From Dongia rigui (GTDB lineage Bacteria; Pseudomonadota; Alphaproteobacteria; Dongiales; Dongiaceae): a stretch of DNA of 64,000 bases. The notes under the pieces are model-generated. The model was not told where the DNA came from. It ran no database searches and worked only from the letters and a program-made list of their open reading frames with translations. Both the position numbers and the translations under genes were made by a program. This document shows positions 34,584 through 43,304 of the stretch, in pieces (within the stretch, counting starts at the first letter, position 1; each line of letters starts with the position of its first letter). The DNA is taken from positions 248,001 through 312,000 of the forward strand of contig NZ_JAXCLX010000001.1 of the NCBI RefSeq assembly GCF_034044635.1. The letters run 5' to 3'.

Positions 34584-37500
34584 TCAAGCCTGCGCGATAG
34601 CGGCGCCGATGGCGCGGTTGATCACGTCATTCTGTCCGGAACCGTCTCCATGGAAGACAGTCGTCACATTCTTATACCACGGCTGCTGGAAGTTTGGGCC
34701 ACCCCAGTACCAATGGTCAACACGCGATACCGGCTTGACCACCCGCTTCCCAAGCTGCGCGGCCAGATGGGCGGTCATGTCATCGATGGCGATGACACCA
34801 TCAAGTGCCGCGATCTGAGCGGCCATGGCCTCGATACTCGCCTGGCCGCGCGGATCGACGATCATATTCCGGCCGGTGGCCGCCAGTTCATCGAGATCGG
34901 CTTGGGGCATGTCGCGCTGAATCGCCACAACCGCGATGCCATCGGCATCCATCAGTTCCAGCCAGTCGACCAGCCTGGACTTCATAGACCAGTCACCCCC
35001 CCGCCAGCTGAGACCGATCAATCTGCGGTTCGGCATGACCTCGCGGTATTCGCCAGCCAATTGCCGGGTAAGCGCTTCGTCCGGCTTCAAGGCAAAGGCC
35101 GGTGCCTGATTGAACTGAGCCGCGTTTGCACGATACCGCGCCGCGAGGTCACCGAGGCTGGTCTGGATCTGAATTCGTTTATCTAGGAAGTCCTTGGGGT
35201 CCAATGTCCCTGCCGGCACGAATTCGACCTTGGGGAAAACCGGCTGCAACAGCGGGATGAGTTCGCGGTCGCATTCAGCGAGGACGTATCGTGCCTCAGT
35301 CACGGCTTCCGCCAGCAGCGGCGCGAATAGCAACTGCTCGGCCTTCGACCTCTCAGCCCTTAGGAACAACCGTTTGCGCTTCAGATGATTGCCGTCCCAG
35401 GCAGCAGGATACTTCTTGGGGTCGATCGTCTCCAGATGGCGCGGAAGCAGACCGGGACGGGTGCCGAAACGCCAGCCAAACTCCAGCCAGCCCGCCGCCC
35501 AATCCCCTTGCCGTAGAGATGCTTCTGCCACGCCGACATGGGCGACAGCCGACGTGGGCGCGAACTTCAACGCCTTGTCATAATTTGCGCGCGCCAGCCC
35601 CCACTCGCCCTGGGCCCCCATCATCTTGGCCAAGCGGACCCGGCTTGGAATATGGCCGGCATCCTTGCGCAGTATACGCGCGAAGAAATCGCCGGCCTCG
35701 TCATAGCGTTCCTCGCGGACCAGGATCTGGCCCATGGCGGTCAGGGCCTCCTCGCTGTCGCCGAACCGGCGCAGCGTCTCGCGGGCAATGCGCTCAGCGG
35801 CACCGGTCTCACCGGTGGCGGCCAGCGCCACAGCCAGTTCGGCGTGCAATTCAGCGCGTTCAGGTGCCAACTCCAAGGCGCGCATCAGAATTCCCACGGC
35901 ATCCCCAGGCTTACCGACATTCATCGCGGCGATCGCAATGCCATGAAGCGCCACATCCTTGCAGGCGTCTTCCTCGAGCAGCATACGACAGTAATCTTCC
36001 GTGTCCGAGGTGCGCCCGAACTTCTGCAATGTCTCTGCGCAACGCTTCAGCATGCCGACATGCGCGCGATGCAATTCGCCGACGTCGACGTTGGCCAGCA
36101 TGCCGCCGACCTTCGCCGTCATCTCTTCCCAGGTGTCGCCCTTGTGTTGGCGCAAGAGGAGCAGGCTGTCGTACCAGATGGACTTGTCCCCCTCGGTCAG
36201 CCAGCGCCAGTCGCAATTGATCGGCAGCATCGCCCAGACAGGCTTGCCGAGCCCCGCCGCGTAATGGATCGTGCTGTTGTCTACGGAAATGATGATGTCC
36301 ATCGCCGCCACCTGGCAGGTGAAGGGATCCATGTTGCCCATGGCATCGACCGTCGGATCGTGCAGCACCTCGACGCCGAATTCACTTTTCAGCACCTCGA
36401 TGTCGCGGCTGACATCACCGTATTGCAGACTGACAAATCCGCAGTTCGGATTCTGCAAAATCGGCAGCCAGTTCTCCAATTCCAACGAACGAACGCCGGC
36501 ACTGTCCCGGTTTCCGGAACGCCAGGAAATCCCCACCAGGAGCTTGCCGGGGAACTTTTCCTGATACTTCTTGCGCAACTTACGCAGCAGATCCGGGTGC
36601 GGAATGAGGAAACCTTCGCGTCCCGGCAGGTTCCGGTAGTCTTCGCCCAACACATAAGCGAGATCGCCCGCCGCGACCTTGGCCTTTACTTCCTCCATCC
36701 GCCAATGCGGCGGCAGATTGGTTCTTTCGATGATCTCGAAATCCGGGAAGCTACGCTGGAACAACGTCGTCTGGCGCGGCGATATCTCGAAGACAATATG
36801 GCTGGCACGCTCCCTGACCGGGATCATATGTCCAGCATACATGACGTGGTCGCCGACGCCCTGTTCAGCATAGATGACCAGCTTGCCGTCGCGAATTTCC
36901 TCGCCGTTCCACGCGGGAACGGGGAAGTCGAGCTTGCCGCCGTTGTGTTCGCGCCCCCAGCGGGACTCCATCAGCGGCATCGCTTCGTCGAACCTGCCCA
37001 AGCGAAACAAATTGAGGGCGCGGGACATCTGCAACTGCATCTTGTCCGGGAACTGGGCCGCCAGCTTCTCGACGATGCGATGCGCTTCGACAAAGTCGCC
37101 GTCTTGCATCGTCGCCTGAATAGTTGCTGCTTCGGCCTCCGGGTCGGACTCGTGATGAGCCAGGTATTCGTTAAGATAGAGTACGGATTTGTCTGCCGCG
37201 TCCGACCAATGATACATGTCCCGCACGCAGCGAAAGTCAGCGATCGTGCCGCGGCGCATCCGTTCGAGCAGCCAGGCCTCGACCTCGCGTCGGGTCTCCT
37301 CGTCACCCATCTCGGCGCAAATGCGCTCCTTCACCGCCAGCGAGCGGACGTGATCGGGCGTGACTTCGAGTGCGCGATCAATATACGTGAGAGCCTCTGT
37401 CAAATCCTTTTTCTGCAGCCACAGGCTCCATGCCAGGTAACAAAGGACGTCGGCTTCCTTGGGTTCAATGAGGAGAATGCGGCGCGCCAGGGCCTCGACA

Positions 37501-38000
37501 TCGCGCGGGTTGCGCAGGGCAATGCGCGCGCGCATCAAGTTGACCAGCATCGTTAAGTTGTTGGGCGCGCGTTCCAGACCCTGTTCATAGGCCTTCACCG
37601 CTGAAAGGGCATGCTTGAGACTAAAGAGCATGTCCCCCAGTGCCAGATAGCATTCCACTCGTTCCGGGTTCGCCTTGATGGCCCGGCGGAACATCAACTC
37701 GGCCCTGCCGTTAACATTGGCATCGCGCAGAACGATGCCCAAGTTGAACAGAGCCAGATCATTATCTGACTGGATTTCAATAACTTGCTCAAGGAGTAGG
37801 CGGACCCTCTCAATCTTGCCCTGACGATGTGCCTGGCCGGCTTGGTCCATCAGTTGATCGAGTTTGCGCTGATCGCCAGGGTTCAGTTTCGTCTTCTGAG
37901 CAGCCACGAGAGGACCGGTCGTCGGCAGCTTCGCCTGTGCTTTCAACTCCGGTGCAATTCCGCGCCCGGTGAAATCGATCACGTCCAACATGGTGTCCAC
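34584..38000 (-). CDS. Tandem TPR / GT9-like glycosyltransferase protein, probable flagellin glycosyltransferase
   Basis: About 1138 residues. The frame opens at 38024, but the sigma-54 promoter at 38042-38057 would start the transcript near 38031, and a GTG at 38000 follows GAGGAG, so that start is preferred. Organisation: TPR units to about residue 360, a glycosyltransferase region at about 380-640 (AEQGVGDHVMYAG, VGISWRSGNRDS, SVDNSTIHYAAGLGKPVW, as in ADP-heptose-type GT9 enzymes), a second TPR block to about 850, and a second GT-like region to the end (LIGLSWRGGDW, IAIDDMTAHLAAQLGK). Caulobacter FlmG also joins TPRs that hold flagellin to a glycosyltransferase. Position between two flagellins supports the same job; acceptor and sugar are unknown. 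Confidence 0.8.
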   Translation of the reverse strand: MDTMLDVIDFTGRGIAPELKAQAKLPTTGPLVAAQKTKLNPGDQRKLDQLMDQAGQAHRQGKIERVRLLLEQVIEIQSDNDLALFNLGIVLRDANVNGRAELMFRRAIKANPERVECYLALGDMLFSLKHALSAVKAYEQGLERAPNNLTMLVNLMRARIALRNPRDVEALARRILLIEPKEADVLCYLAWSLWLQKKDLTEALTYIDRALEVTPDHVRSLAVKERICAEMGDEETRREVEAWLLERMRRGTIADFRCVRDMYHWSDAADKSVLYLNEYLAHHESDPEAEAATIQATMQDGDFVEAHRIVEKLAAQFPDKMQLQMSRALNLFRLGRFDEAMPLMESRWGREHNGGKLDFPVPAWNGEEIRDGKLVIYAEQGVGDHVMYAGHMIPVRERASHIVFEISPRQTTLFQRSFPDFEIIERTNLPPHWRMEEVKAKVAAGDLAYVLGEDYRNLPGREGFLIPHPDLLRKLRKKYQEKFPGKLLVGISWRSGNRDSAGVRSLELENWLPILQNPNCGFVSLQYGDVSRDIEVLKSEFGVEVLHDPTVDAMGNMDPFTCQVAAMDIIISVDNSTIHYAAGLGKPVWAMLPINCDWRWLTEGDKSIWYDSLLLLRQHKGDTWEEMTAKVGGMLANVDVGELHRAHVGMLKRCAETLQKFGRTSDTEDYCRMLLEEDACKDVALHGIAIAAMNVGKPGDAVGILMRALELAPERAELHAELAVALAATGETGAAERIARETLRRFGDSEEALTAMGQILVREERYDEAGDFFARILRKDAGHIPSRVRLAKMMGAQGEWGLARANYDKALKFAPTSAVAHVGVAEASLRQGDWAAGWLEFGWRFGTRPGLLPRHLETIDPKKYPAAWDGNHLKRKRLFLRAERSKAEQLLFAPLLAEAVTEARYVLAECDRELIPLLQPVFPKVEFVPAGTLDPKDFLDKRIQIQTSLGDLAARYRANAAQFNQAPAFALKPDEALTRQLAGEYREVMPNRRLIGLSWRGGDWSMKSRLVDWLELMDADGIAVVAIQRDMPQADLDELAATGRNMIVDPRGQASIEAMAAQIAALDGVIAIDDMTAHLAAQLGKRVVKPVSRVDHWYWGGPNFQQPWYKNVTTVFHGDGSGQNDVINRAIGAAIAQA

Positions 38001-38041
38001 GACACTCCGCTCCTCACCGGGCATGATTTTCTCAGACTCCC

Positions 38042-38057
38042 TGCATTTTTCGTACCA
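38042..38057 (-). promoter_or_regulatory. Candidate sigma-54 promoter of TPR-glycosyltransferase gene
   Basis: On the minus strand TGGTACGAAAAATGCA shows GG-N10-GC spacing and differs from TGGCACG-N4-TTGCA at two positions. It is divergent from the flagellin 2 promoter. Confidence 0.65.
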
Positions 38058-38073
38058 GCGCCTAGGCAGGATA

Positions 38074-38088
38074 TTAACATTCTGTTAG
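38074..38088. promoter_or_regulatory. Near-consensus CtrA box in flagellin 2 / glycosyltransferase intergenic region
   Basis: TTAACATTCTGTTAG fits TTAA-N7-TTAA with one mismatch. The 314-base region to flagellin 2 holds no gene but also three FlbD-type candidates: 38109-38122, 38159-38173 and 38196-38209. Confidence 0.4.
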
Positions 38089-38108
38089 CGCTAAACCATT
38101 GCAAACTG

Positions 38109-38173
38109 GGCAGCTTTTTCCCTTAGGACAATTTCGCCTAGGCAATAATTGCCGAAAGCGGCAGAATTTACCC
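38109..38173 (-). promoter_or_regulatory. Pair of FlbD-type elements upstream of flagellin 2
   Basis: Read on the minus strand, GGGAAAAAGCTGCC (38109-38122) and GGGTAAATTCTGCCG (38159-38173) share the purine/AT core plus CTGCC seen at flgI and fliF. They lie between the divergent sigma-54 promoters at 38042 and 38240 and could activate both. Confidence 0.45.
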
Positions 38174-38239
38174 AGCATACAACTGTTTGGCCCTGCGAAA
38201 AACGGCCAACTCCCTGGACTTTCGGCAAAAATTTCCACT

Positions 38240-38255
38240 TGGCAGGGAAATTGCT
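38240..38255 (+). promoter_or_regulatory. Sigma-54 promoter of flagellin 2
   Basis: TGGCAGGGAAATTGCT: GG-N10-GC spacing with a perfect TTGCT -12 block, 84 bases before the ATG at 38339. Confidence 0.85.
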
Positions 38256-38338
38256 TCCCTGTCTGAGCCGCCTGCATTCTGCCTGCGGCTGTTGGGGCAA
38301 AGCCTCGACATAACGTCGACTCCAAAGGGAGCATTCTT

Positions 38339-40597
38339 ATGGCACAGAACGAAGTCCAGCTTGCCGCTGGCACACGCAGCAACCTCCTGCTGCTGCAAAA
38401 CACGACAACCAAGTTGGAGCGGACCCAGCTCCGCCTGGCGACCGGCAACAAGATCAACTCTGCTCTGGAAGGTCCGGCCCAGTTCTTCGCGGCTAAGGGT
38501 CTCAACCAGCGCGCTGGCGACTTGAACAGCCTCAAAGACGGTATCGGCCAGGCGATCAGCACGATCAAATCGGCAGATACCGGCATCACGAACATTGAAA
38601 AGCTGGTCGAGCAGGCCCGCGGTCTCACCACCCAGGCTCTCGGCTCGTTGGGCACCGACGCGTCGTCCGTGTCGCTGCGTAACAGTCTCGCCAACCAGTA
38701 CAACACCCTGCTTCGCCAGATCGATCGCCTCGCGGCCGACTCAGGCTACCAGGGCAAAAACCTGCTGATTGGCTCGGGTCTTACGATCGATGCAACCTCG
38801 TCGTCCAAGGCGGCGGTCAATGCCCTCTCAGGCATCGGCAATGCCATCACGACCAACGTCGTTTCGGCCGACAAATACAAGATCGCTGTTACAGGTGATG
38901 GTGCGATCTCCGGCTCCAGCGCCGATATCGCCCGGGCACAGACCGATCGTGGCATCTCGAACCTCGAGATCAACGGTTTTGCTTCTACGACCAATGCCAA
39001 CTACGACTCCGTTATCGTCAAGCTGTCTGGCGGTACCGGCAAGGACAAGACCTTCACCGTGTCGGAAGGCGATCAGACGGTTACCCAGACCTTCACCAAT
39101 TTGGATTGGCAGATCGCCAAATCCAATGGTGTCGATCTGCGCTTCTCGACCAAGTTCACCAGCGGCACCGTGGTCAGCTTCAACATCGATTTCGAAGCCA
39201 TTGAGGACGTCCCGGATACCGCCGGCGTCGGCACCTCGGTGATCGAAAAGAATGTCAACCTGCAGCTGCAAGTGACCAACCAGAACGGTGAAATTATCAC
39301 GCGTGACGGGCTCAATCTGCTCGGTCAGGGAAAGCTGGCGAATGGTGAAAACGCCTTCGCCTTCGATTCCGGCACGGCCCGCCTCACCGTCGACGAGCGC
39401 CAGTTGCTGCAATCGTCGAAGTACAACGCTGCCGTGGGCGCTGCCTATGGTACTGGCTCGAACGCGATTGCGTCGATCAACATCAACTCCATCACCGCCG
39501 TGTCGGCCGACTATAACGTGTCGATCGCCGTGGTCGGTACGTCCTTCAACTACACCGAGAACAACTTCCAAACCTTCAGCGTCGTGGCTCATGCCGTTGG
39601 CAGTACATCTGCCACCGTCACTGTCGTGGTGTCTGTGGGCGCGACCAACTCGGTCGAGAACAACTTTGCCGCCCTGGTCGACGGTCAAGGTGCCTCGATT
39701 GCCTTCAACTATGGTGAATTGAAGTTCACTGCCTCTGCCGCAGCCGCCGCAGCCAGCGAAGTCAGCACGACCTTGACCGGCGTGGACTTCAGCATCGGGG
39801 CGGTGGCCGTGCACAGCGCCGAGAGCTTTGCCGACAACACGGTGACCAGCGTTAATATCACGATCACCGCGACATCGACCTCGGCGACCTTCCAATACAC
39901 CGACGAGTTCGGTGGGACGGCGTCGAAGACGGTGACGCTCTCTGGCTTCTCCAACGCCGCAGCTATCGCCGTGGCATCGCTGACGTTCAGCGTTCAGGGC
40001 GGTCTCAATAGCGGTGCCGTGTTCGTTCTCTCGCTTTCCGCCAATACGTTGTTCCAAACGACTGGTCAGGAATTGAACTTCAAGGTTCGCGGTGAATTCA
40101 CCGCCGAGCGACCGATCGCCTTCGACGTTCGCAAGGCCAATACCGGCGGAACGGCCGTCCTGTCGACCAAACAGGCAACGGACGCATCGGATGCCAACAA
40201 CCTTGCGGTGCAGCTGAACGAAGCCAACACCAGCAACGTGACGGTCGTCAGTCAGAACGTGCAAACCAACGGACAGGGATTGAGGCTCGACTTCGCCCAG
40301 AACGGATGGAATGACCGATCCGACATCGACAATGCGATCAAGCAGTTGGATGCCGCAAAGCTCTCGCTGCGAGCCGCATCGTCGAACCTCAGTACCAACT
40401 TGAACATCATCCAAACCCGAGAGGACTACACCAAGGAATTCTCGGACGTGCTGACCGAAGGCGCCAGTAAACTGGTTGCCGCCGATCAGAACGAAGAAGG
40501 TGCGAACATCCTGACCCTGCAGACCAGGCAGCAGTTGGGTACGATCTCGCTTTCTCTTGCCAACCAGGCGCAGCAGGCGATCTTGCGATTGTTCTAA
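38339..40597 (+). CDS. Flagellin 2, very large (752 aa)
   Basis: 752 residues; AGGGAG precedes the ATG. N-terminal SNLLLLQNTTTKLERTQLRLATGNKINSALEGPAQFFAAKGLNQRA and C-terminal ANILTLQTRQQLGTISLSLANQAQQAILRLF are standard flagellin ends. The central roughly 490 residues are beta-rich and paralogous to flagellin 1: both carry a GTGKDKTFTVSEGDQTVTQTF-like strand pair, a FNIDFEAIEDVPDTAGVGTSVIEK-like block, and an LTVDERQLLQSS-like block, but diverge strongly at about residues 390-620. This suggests ancient duplication with faster change in the most exposed part. The flbT-flaF genes follow. Confidence 0.93.
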   Translation: MAQNEVQLAAGTRSNLLLLQNTTTKLERTQLRLATGNKINSALEGPAQFFAAKGLNQRAGDLNSLKDGIGQAISTIKSADTGITNIEKLVEQARGLTTQALGSLGTDASSVSLRNSLANQYNTLLRQIDRLAADSGYQGKNLLIGSGLTIDATSSSKAAVNALSGIGNAITTNVVSADKYKIAVTGDGAISGSSADIARAQTDRGISNLEINGFASTTNANYDSVIVKLSGGTGKDKTFTVSEGDQTVTQTFTNLDWQIAKSNGVDLRFSTKFTSGTVVSFNIDFEAIEDVPDTAGVGTSVIEKNVNLQLQVTNQNGEIITRDGLNLLGQGKLANGENAFAFDSGTARLTVDERQLLQSSKYNAAVGAAYGTGSNAIASININSITAVSADYNVSIAVVGTSFNYTENNFQTFSVVAHAVGSTSATVTVVVSVGATNSVENNFAALVDGQGASIAFNYGELKFTASAAAAAASEVSTTLTGVDFSIGAVAVHSAESFADNTVTSVNITITATSTSATFQYTDEFGGTASKTVTLSGFSNAAAIAVASLTFSVQGGLNSGAVFVLSLSANTLFQTTGQELNFKVRGEFTAERPIAFDVRKANTGGTAVLSTKQATDASDANNLAVQLNEANTSNVTVVSQNVQTNGQGLRLDFAQNGWNDRSDIDNAIKQLDAAKLSLRAASSNLSTNLNIIQTREDYTKEFSDVLTEGASKLVAADQNEEGANILTLQTRQQLGTISLSLANQAQQAILRLF

Positions 40598-40618
40598 TCG
40601 TAGGAGCTTGGGTAGGAT

Positions 40619-40643
40619 CGGGCAGCGGCGTCGCCGCTGCCCG
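40619..40643 (+). terminator. GC-rich hairpin after flagellin 2
   Basis: An 11-bp perfect stem CGGGCAGCGGC/GCCGCTGCCCG around GTC, 21 bases after the stop codon. There is no T tract, so it may stabilise the 3' end of flagellin mRNA or reduce read-through into flbT rather than fully terminate. Confidence 0.55.
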
Positions 40644-40739
40644 TCCATCCCAAAGGTTCGATTGACCACCGGAGAGCTACCGGGGGTTTAGGGGAACTAG
40701 GCGCGTTAACGGGTATCCGAGATCTCATGGAGGCCCGCC

Positions 40740-41096
40740 TTGCCGCTCAAATTTACCCTTCGTCCCGGCGAAAAAGTGATCGTTAATGGTGCTGTCATTG
40801 GACGTGGTGAAGAGCCGGGTAGCTTCTATCTCTTTAACAAGGCGAATTTTCTGCGTGGCCGTGAGGTCATGAAAGATGGTGCCGCCGATACGATCGAGAA
40901 GCAGCTCTACCTTATTATCCAGCTTATTTACCTGTTTCCGGAGAACGCGCAGGAAAACCTTGTGAAATTCGAGGCCATCCTAGCGGAAACCATGCGACAC
41001 CGGTCCGACGATCTTGTTGCGCTTACGGAAGTGGCACGCTTGGTGCATAGCGGTGACTACTACCGGGCTCTCAAGGCGACGGCGAAGCTCTTCTAG
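40740..41096 (+). CDS. flbT: Flagellin post-transcriptional regulator FlbT
   Basis: 118 residues beginning at a TTG with GGAGG a few bases upstream; the nearby ATG at 40726 is out of frame. The signature MPLKFTLRPGEKVIVNGAVIGRGEE and KANFLRGREVM, then IQLIYLFPENAQENLVKFE, are typical FlbT. In Caulobacter FlbT binds the flagellin mRNA leader and promotes its decay until the hook is complete. It lies directly after flagellin 2, before flaF. Confidence 0.94.
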   Translation: MPLKFTLRPGEKVIVNGAVIGRGEEPGSFYLFNKANFLRGREVMKDGAADTIEKQLYLIIQLIYLFPENAQENLVKFEAILAETMRHRSDDLVALTEVARLVHSGDYYRALKATAKLF

Positions 41097-41169
41097 GGTA
41101 TAGTGGAAGGCAAAGCAGTCGGCCCTTCCCGCCGAATTAGCGGCTGGATGGCGCCACGGAGGGAATGGA

Positions 41170-41625
41170 ATGAAGCCGGCGACTGGTTACGCAAGTCAAC
41201 CGAGAGCGATGGATCCGCGCAGCACCGAGGCCTGGGCGCTGGCCGAGGCATCCCGTCGTCTCGTCCTTGCCGCCCGAATCACCGACGACAATGGCGAGGC
41301 TCTGCGGACCGCTCTGATCCTCAATCAGCGCTTATGGTCGATCTTCCAGGCCTCGCTCATCGACCCGTCTTGCGAGTTGCCAAAGGACATCAGAGACAAC
41401 GTTCTGGCGCTTTCAATTCTCGTCGATCGGCACTTGATGCAGCGCCTCGGCGATCTCGATGGCAGCAAGATCCAACCGATTCTCGACATCAACCGCTCCA
41501 TTGCCGAAGGACTTTCCGCCCAGCCGGAACGGGCAACCGATGTCGGCGCGGCACCTGCGGCTCCAGCCAATCCCGCGCCAGTGACGGGCAAGAATGCGCA
41601 ACCATTCATGAATTTGACGGCCTGA
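41170..41625 (+). CDS. flaF: Flagellin synthesis regulator FlaF
   Basis: 151 residues with GGAGGG before the ATG. The FlaF core is clear: GYASQPRAMDPRSTEAWALAEASRRLVLAAR, ALILNQRLWSIFQASL, and KDIRDNVLALSILVDRHLM. FlaF promotes flagellin translation or export and opposes FlbT. A Pro/Ala-rich C-terminal extension of about 40 residues is longer than usual. Confidence 0.92.
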   Translation: MKPATGYASQPRAMDPRSTEAWALAEASRRLVLAARITDDNGEALRTALILNQRLWSIFQASLIDPSCELPKDIRDNVLALSILVDRHLMQRLGDLDGSKIQPILDINRSIAEGLSAQPERATDVGAAPAAPANPAPVTGKNAQPFMNLTA

Positions 41626-41652
41626 ACCGGCTCATCTGCGGAGGCGAAGAAT

Positions 41653-42501
41653 ATGGTTGACTATGTCGGTGCAGGGACCAAGGCAGCGAATGCAGAGGCA
41701 GCGGCACTCATTGCCAAGAATGCCGCTATTCTGGCGCAGGCGCGGAAAGACACAGCCAAGGCCATCGAAGACAGCAATGTAAAGCCCGCACCAAATGCCG
41801 CCGATGACCTTGCTGCCATCAACGAACAAGTGAAGGTTCTGGTCGATCAGAAAGAGATCGACGATTCCGGCCGGAAGCAGGAATACCAGAAAAACACCAA
41901 CGACGTTCAGATCGACAACAACATGACGGCGCGGGATATCGGTATCCTGCGTAAGAATGACAGCCGCCTCAATCTGTTCAGTTCGCTGACCGAGGGCGAT
42001 AAGGTTGATGTTTTTAAGTTCCGGGTGACGACGACGGCCAATACCAAGCTCGGCACGCTGGCGGCGGATGAGCAGTCCAAGGAATTGCTGCGCGTTCAGG
42101 TCTTTTCCAAGTCGAGCGGTGCCTTGATTGCAGATCAGGATCCCAAATCCGGCGACGCCTACGAAAATTTCAAAGCACTCCAGGCCGGCACGTTCGAGCT
42201 GGATAAGGGCGATTACCTGGTGCGGGTTTCGCGCCTGCCAGGCCTGGATGTGCGATCGGAAAAGGCGGTCCAGTACGTGATCCAGTTGAGCCAAGGCGTT
42301 TACCGGAATGATTTCGACACTGTCGAGAAAGGTGTTTCGGAAGACCAGGATGCGTTTGGCCAACCGCTGAGCCTCGGTGCCGGTCACGATGCCCTGATGA
42401 GCGGGCTTTCATCGGCATCGAGCTTCATTTCAAGCCTGCCCGCGATCGGCACGTCGGCCACCGACAAGCTGACCGGCGCGATGTACGACGCCTTGTCCTA
42501 A
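41653..42501 (+). CDS. Unknown protein of the flbT-flaF operon with PPC-like beta domain
   Basis: 282 residues with GGAGG and good spacing before the ATG. No family recognised with certainty. The first 90 residues are helical and Ala/Asp/Asn-rich with no signal peptide. About 105-220 read as a beta-sandwich (VDVFKFRVTTTANTKLG, LLRVQVFSKSSGALIADQD, KGDYLVRVSRLPG, AVQYVIQLSQ), resembling bacterial pre-peptidase C-terminal domains. The end is Ser/Gly-rich. It is 27 bases after flaF and 12 before a glycosyltransferase, so a filament-associated or export-linked role is likely by context. A type III exported filament accessory is possible but unproven. Confidence 0.72.
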   Translation: MVDYVGAGTKAANAEAAALIAKNAAILAQARKDTAKAIEDSNVKPAPNAADDLAAINEQVKVLVDQKEIDDSGRKQEYQKNTNDVQIDNNMTARDIGILRKNDSRLNLFSSLTEGDKVDVFKFRVTTTANTKLGTLAADEQSKELLRVQVFSKSSGALIADQDPKSGDAYENFKALQAGTFELDKGDYLVRVSRLPGLDVRSEKAVQYVIQLSQGVYRNDFDTVEKGVSEDQDAFGQPLSLGAGHDALMSGLSSASSFISSLPAIGTSATDKLTGAMYDALS

Positions 42502-42513
42502 CTGGAAAGAACG

Positions 42514-43239
42514 ATGTCCGGCCAAACCTACGAACAGCCACTGCGCATCTTCATCGGCTACGATCACCGTCAAGCTGTTTCCTATAACGTCCTTCAATTC
42601 AGCATTTTGCGCCGCTGCTCAAAGCCCGTCGCAATCACGCCCCTGGTGCTGCCCACCTTGCCGATGACCCGTCAGGGGCTGACCCCCTTCACCTTCAGTC
42701 GGTTCTTGACTCCCTGGTTGTCCGGCTACCAGGGTTGGTCAATGTTCATGGACACAGACTATCTTTGCCTTGCGGATCTCGCCGAGCTCTTTGCCCTGTG
42801 CGACGACCGGTATGCAGCGATGGTGTCGAAGAATGTGAAGAAGTTCGAATGGGCGTCGATGATCATGTTCAATTGCGGTCATCCGGCCAACCGGATCCTG
42901 ACCCCCGACTATGTCGAAGACCCCAAACAGGCCCGGGCGCCGCACGGGCTGGACTGGCTGCCAGATCAATTGGTCGGCGACCTTCCGCGAGAATGGAACC
43001 ATCTGGTCGGTTACGACAAACCCCGCACAGACGCCAAACTCGTGCATTACACTCAGGGCATGCCGGTGTTCGAGGAAACTCAGGGCAGCGAATACACCCA
43101 GGAATGGCTGGCCGAGCATCAGGCCTCCAATCAGACGCAGAGCTGGCAGGACCTGATGGCACGCTCGGTTCACTCGGCAAAGACCGCATCCGGCCGGCGC
43201 GTCGCCAAGCTTCACAAAGAAGCAATTCTTCAGCCCTGA
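42514..43239 (+). CDS. GT8-like glycosyltransferase
   Basis: 241 residues. Start IFIGYDHRQAVSYNVLQFSI is typical of a family of nucleotide-sugar transferases whose DXD motif here is Asp80-Thr-Asp82 in GWSMFMDTDYLC, followed by a FNCGHP-like segment. The pattern places it near GT8-type retaining enzymes. It ends the flbT-flaF unit and may decorate flagellin or a surface glycan (inference). Confidence 0.82.
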   Translation: MSGQTYEQPLRIFIGYDHRQAVSYNVLQFSILRRCSKPVAITPLVLPTLPMTRQGLTPFTFSRFLTPWLSGYQGWSMFMDTDYLCLADLAELFALCDDRYAAMVSKNVKKFEWASMIMFNCGHPANRILTPDYVEDPKQARAPHGLDWLPDQLVGDLPREWNHLVGYDKPRTDAKLVHYTQGMPVFEETQGSEYTQEWLAEHQASNQTQSWQDLMARSVHSAKTASGRRVAKLHKEAILQP

Positions 43240-43256
43240 CGATCCTTGAGATCCAA

Positions 43257-43287
43257 AAAAAGGCCCGAACAATGTTCGGGCCTTTTT
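43257..43287. terminator. Bidirectional terminator between glycosyltransferase and methyltransferase
   Basis: AAAAAGGCCCGAACA and its complement TGTTCGGGCCTTTTT form a 15-base inverted repeat centred at 43272, with A and T tracts for both strands. Confidence 0.92.
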
Positions 43288-43304
43288 GTTTGATAATCCG
43301 GCGC

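Noticed and set aside
35538-37556. 672-codon plus-strand frame
   Set aside because: Antisense to the TPR-glycosyltransferase gene, which has clear repeats and GT motifs.
38828-40669. 613-codon minus-strand frame
   Set aside because: Antisense to flagellin 2; Gly/Arg/Asp-rich shadow composition.
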